Shown here: piece by piece, positions 7,622-9,130 of the stretch | Layout: each line of letters starts with the position of its first letter | Numbering within the stretch: position 1 is the stretch's first letter | Assembly: GCA_964545855.1 (NCBI GenBank) | Contig: CAZJHD010000100.1 | Span: forward strand, 1-9,130 | Direction: 5' to 3' | Source: CAZJHD01 sp964545855 | GTDB taxonomy: Bacteria; Planctomycetota; UBA1135; JACQFD01 | DNA: 9,130 nt | Notes under the pieces: generated by a model | The model's input: only the letters and a program-made list of their open reading frames with translations | The model's database searches: none | What the model was told of the DNA's origin: nothing | Position numbers and translations under genes: made by a program

Positions 7622-8128
7622 ATGTTGCCGAAAACGCTCTCCACCGCGTCCCTCGCCGTTCTCCTCGCCCTCGGCGCCGCCGTGCCCTTCGCCTCCTCGA
7701 CGGAGCCCGCACCGGCCGAGGCCCCGGCGAGTCGCGCCTACCTCCACAGCTTCAACCTGCCTGGCCACGGGGTCGCCATCGAGGGCTACAGCCCCGTGTC
7801 GTACTTCGAAGGACGCGCGGAGCGCGGGAACCCGCTCTTCGCCGTCGAGCACGATGGCGTCACCTACCACCTCGCGAGCGCGCGTCAGGTCGCGACGTTC
7901 CGCGAGAACCCGGCGAAGTTCGTCCCCGCCTTCGGCGGCTGGTGCGCCTTCGGCATGGCCGTCCAGGACAAGTTCCCCGTCGATCCGAGCTGCTTCGCGA
8001 TCGTCGGAGGCGAGATCTTCCTCTTCCTCCGCAACGGGGGCGTCGACGCCCTCGAGCTCTGGAAGAAGGGAGACGAGCCGGCGTTGCTGGCGAAGGCTCG
8101 CGCCCACTGGAAGAAGGTCCAGGGTTGA
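7622..8128 (+). CDS. Secreted YHS-domain protein
   Basis: A 168-residue exported protein. Residues 1-26 form a signal peptide: K4, then a hydrophobic run LAVLLALGAAVPFA, with likely cleavage after A20 or S26. The YHS domain follows at about 53-115: GYSPVSYFEG, then a strand pair leading to TYHLASARQVATFRENPAKFVP and GGWCAFGMA. The tail (EIFLFLRN, ELWKKGDEPALLAKARAHWKKV) is typical of stand-alone exported YHS proteins. YHS domains are linked to metal binding in some families, but here the usual FCS cysteine position reads HLA; the only cysteines are C108 and C124, so any metal site must be different. ATG at 7622 is chosen because it starts the signal peptide and has AGGA about 12 bases upstream; the frame is open further upstream without conserved content. 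It is the first gene of the rightward group, and a strong hairpin follows its stop. Specific function is unknown. Confidence 0.88.
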   Translation: MLPKTLSTASLAVLLALGAAVPFASSTEPAPAEAPASRAYLHSFNLPGHGVAIEGYSPVSYFEGRAERGNPLFAVEHDGVTYHLASARQVATFRENPAKFVPAFGGWCAFGMAVQDKFPVDPSCFAIVGGEIFLFLRNGGVDALELWKKGDEPALLAKARAHWKKVQG

Positions 8129-8151
8129 TCGATCCGCGTGCCGCATGCGTG

Positions 8152-8184
8152 GGTCCGCGACCGGCATCTCGCCGGTCGCGGGCC
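8152..8184 (+). terminator. Strong hairpin between the YHS gene and the sigma gene (terminator or attenuator)
   Basis: A 14-bp stem (GGTCCGCGACCGGC paired with GCCGGTCGCGGGCC, with one G-T pair) encloses the five-base loop ATCTC. It starts 23 bases after the YHS stop and is followed at once by TTCTC and the sigma ATG at 8190. The stem is strong enough for an intrinsic terminator, but the T-run is short and broken. Because it ends right before the next gene, it may act as an attenuator or cover the translation start instead of being a complete stop. Confidence 0.65.
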
Positions 8185-8189
8185 TTCTC

Positions 8190-8834
8190 ATGCAGCCCGA
8201 CCCCGCCTCGACGGACATGACTCCCCGGTCGAACGAGGGCTGGATCGCCGCTCTGCGCGAGGACCGCACCGAGAGCGCAGGGGCCGTTTCGGACCTCCAG
8301 GGCTACCTGCGGCGCGTCCTCGGCAGGATGCTGCGCGGGCGGCCGGCGGTCTCGGAGGTCGACGACCTCGTGCAAGAGAGCCTCGGCCAGATCGTGAAGA
8401 GCCTCCCGTCGTTCCGCGGCGACAGCGCCTTCACGACGTGGGCGACGGGGATCGCGACGCGCGTCGCCTTCACGGAGCTGCGCCGGCGACGCGTGCGCGA
8501 GAGCGCCTTCGACGCGTTCGGCGCCGTCGAGGACGCGCTCGCGCAGGTCGCCTCGACGAGCACGCCGCTCCCCCACGAGTCCGTCGAGCGCGCAGACGTG
8601 ATGCACGCCCTTCGAGACGCGATCGCCACGCGGATCACCGCACGGCAGCGGACCGCCATTCTCGCCGAGCTCCGCGGCGTTCCGACGGTGGAGATCGCGC
8701 GCCGGCTCGGCACCAACCAGAACGCGCTGTACAAGCTCACCCACGACGCGCGCCGGAAGCTCCGCGCCGCGCTCGAGGACGATGGCTTCGGCGCCGAATC
8801 CCTCCTCGACGAATCGTCGGGAGCACCGCGATGA
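8190..8834 (+). CDS. ECF-like RNA polymerase sigma factor
   Basis: A 214-residue sigma-70-family factor with only regions 2 and 4, the extracytoplasmic-function layout. Region 2 spans about 35-102 (VDDLVQESLGQIVKSLPSFRG, then FTTWATGIATRVAFTELRRRR). A linker of about 45 residues follows. Region 4 spans about 145-195 (RITARQRTAILAELRG, then the helix-turn-helix VEIARRLGTNQNALYKLTHDARRKLR). It would guide RNA polymerase to a dedicated promoter set. The start is uncertain: ATG codons at 8145, 8190 and 8217 are all in frame. The one at 8145 lies before the hairpin, 8190 directly after it, and 8217 has a weak ACGGAC-like site; none has a strong ribosome site, and conserved sequence begins after all three. 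Its stop overlaps the start of the zinc-finger gene in an ATGA, which points to translational coupling and supports a sigma/anti-sigma pair. Target promoters are not visible here. Confidence 0.9.
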   Translation: MQPDPASTDMTPRSNEGWIAALREDRTESAGAVSDLQGYLRRVLGRMLRGRPAVSEVDDLVQESLGQIVKSLPSFRGDSAFTTWATGIATRVAFTELRRRRVRESAFDAFGAVEDALAQVASTSTPLPHESVERADVMHALRDAIATRITARQRTAILAELRGVPTVEIARRLGTNQNALYKLTHDARRKLRAALEDDGFGAESLLDESSGAPR

Positions 8835-9064
8835 ACCTCTCGCGCGACGACCTCCGAAAGCTGCTCACGCTCCTCGACCTCACGGAGGCGCGCGAGATCG
8901 ACTGCACCGAGTTCCTGCATCGTGCCGCCGGCTTCCTCGAGCGGCTCGGTCCCGACGGCACGCCGCCTCCGGGCTACGAGGAGGTGGTGCAGCACTTGCG
9001 GATCTGCCCCGAGTGCGAAGAGGAGTTCGAAGCGCTCGTGCGCGCGCTCCGGGCGGAGGGGTGA
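8831..9064 (+). CDS. Small zinc-finger anti-sigma factor candidate (ZAS/zf-HC2-like)
   Basis: A 77-residue acidic, soluble protein whose ATG overlaps the sigma stop codon (ATGA). It has the zinc anti-sigma signature H-x3-C-x2-C at H55, C59 and C62 (QHLRICPEC), with an upstream cysteine at C25 (EIDCTEFL) that could be the fourth ligand. The pattern EIDCTEFLHRAAGFLER followed later by EEVVQHLRICPECEEEFEAL follows the layout of zf-HC2 anti-sigma domains. In characterised members this domain binds the sigma factor and keeps it from RNA polymerase, releasing it on a redox or other signal. Here there is no membrane helix or sensor domain after the finger, so sensing would be cytoplasmic, perhaps through the cysteines and zinc. 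Position and motif support the call; direct binding to the adjacent sigma is inferred. Confidence 0.75.
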   Translation: MNLSRDDLRKLLTLLDLTEAREIDCTEFLHRAAGFLERLGPDGTPPPGYEEVVQHLRICPECEEEFEALVRALRAEG

Positions 9065-9095
9065 GCTGCGAGGGGCTCTGAGGTCGTGAAAAAAT

Positions 9096-9130
9096 CGGCG
9101 CCGGGCTTCGGCCGGCTGCGAGCGGCTGCG
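9096..9130. other. Gene-free right edge with a weak hairpin, A-run and short direct repeat
   Basis: After the zinc-finger gene no reading frame is supported. A run of six A (T on the minus strand) near 9089-9094 lies beside a GC-rich 5-bp hairpin (GCCGG, seven-base loop, CCGGC) near 9100-9117. On the minus strand this would read as a hairpin followed, after a few bases, by a T-run, so it may be the terminator of a leftward gene beyond the window. CGGCTGCG occurs twice, 10 bases apart, at the very edge, and could be the start of a longer tandem repeat that is cut off. Confidence 0.3.

Noticed and set aside
6602..8269. A minus-strand extension of the pgi frame and a long upstream extension of the kinase frame, suggesting giant fusion proteins
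   Set aside because: The upstream parts read antisense or out of frame through other genes and carry no domain. The conserved folds begin at 6601 for Pgi and 4940 for the kinase.
7860..8995. Minus-strand frames opposite the YHS, sigma and zinc-finger genes
   Set aside because: They are antisense mirrors created by composition, with no conserved motif, whereas the plus-strand genes have clear domains and coupled starts.
1..9130. CRISPR array, tRNA, rRNA or insertion sequence
   Set aside because: I saw no regularly spaced repeats, no cloverleaf with a TTC-type arm, no rRNA-like stretch and no transposase motif with terminal inverted repeats.

Overview
This 9130-base window is very GC-rich and densely coding. 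It looks like chromosomal DNA from a high-GC, Gram-negative-type environmental bacterium. The strongest lineage hint is a sigma-70/ECF-like domain fused through a membrane segment to carboxypeptidase-regulatory-like repeats, a build I associate mainly with Planctomycetota. The GAF-type hybrid histidine kinase and the small cytoplasmic zinc-finger anti-sigma candidate fit that picture. The phylum is an inference; the window holds no rRNA, tRNA or marker gene. I see no mobile element, CRISPR array or tRNA.

Layout. There are two divergent gene groups. From about 7461 down to the left edge, four genes run leftward on the minus strand: an aldose 1-epimerase-family protein (6610-7461), glucose-6-phosphate isomerase pgi (5000-6601), a soluble hybrid histidine kinase with two GAF-like domains and a C-terminal receiver (2769-4940), and a sigma-factor/membrane/repeat fusion (1-2702, cut by the left edge). 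The first two are almost touching (8 bases apart). The other gaps are 59 and 66 bases, and the 59-base gap after pgi holds a perfect hairpin, so the set could be one operon or two units. From 7622 rightward on the plus strand lie a secreted YHS-domain protein (7622-8128), an ECF-like sigma factor (8190-8834) and a 77-residue zinc-finger anti-sigma candidate (8831-9064), whose start overlaps the sigma stop. The 160-base spacer between the groups contains two strong palindromes. The last 66 bases have no gene.

How the genes may work together. The epimerase-family protein and Pgi handle hexose or hexose-phosphate anomers and isomers at the entry of glycolysis. The kinase and the sigma fusion are regulators with no partner gene visible in the window. 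The kinase has its own receiver but no output domain. The fusion would hold a sigma factor at the membrane with a repeat-built ectodomain outside. The right-hand group is a more classical sigma/anti-sigma pair preceded by an exported YHS protein. A strong 14-bp hairpin lies between the YHS stop and the sigma start, so sigma expression may depend on read-through or on structure at its start. The window therefore pairs two designs of sigma control: a tethered sigma in one polypeptide, and a sigma with a separate small zinc-finger regulator.

No stretch longer than about 160 bases lacks a gene. Long open frames opposite the real genes are by-products of the base composition.
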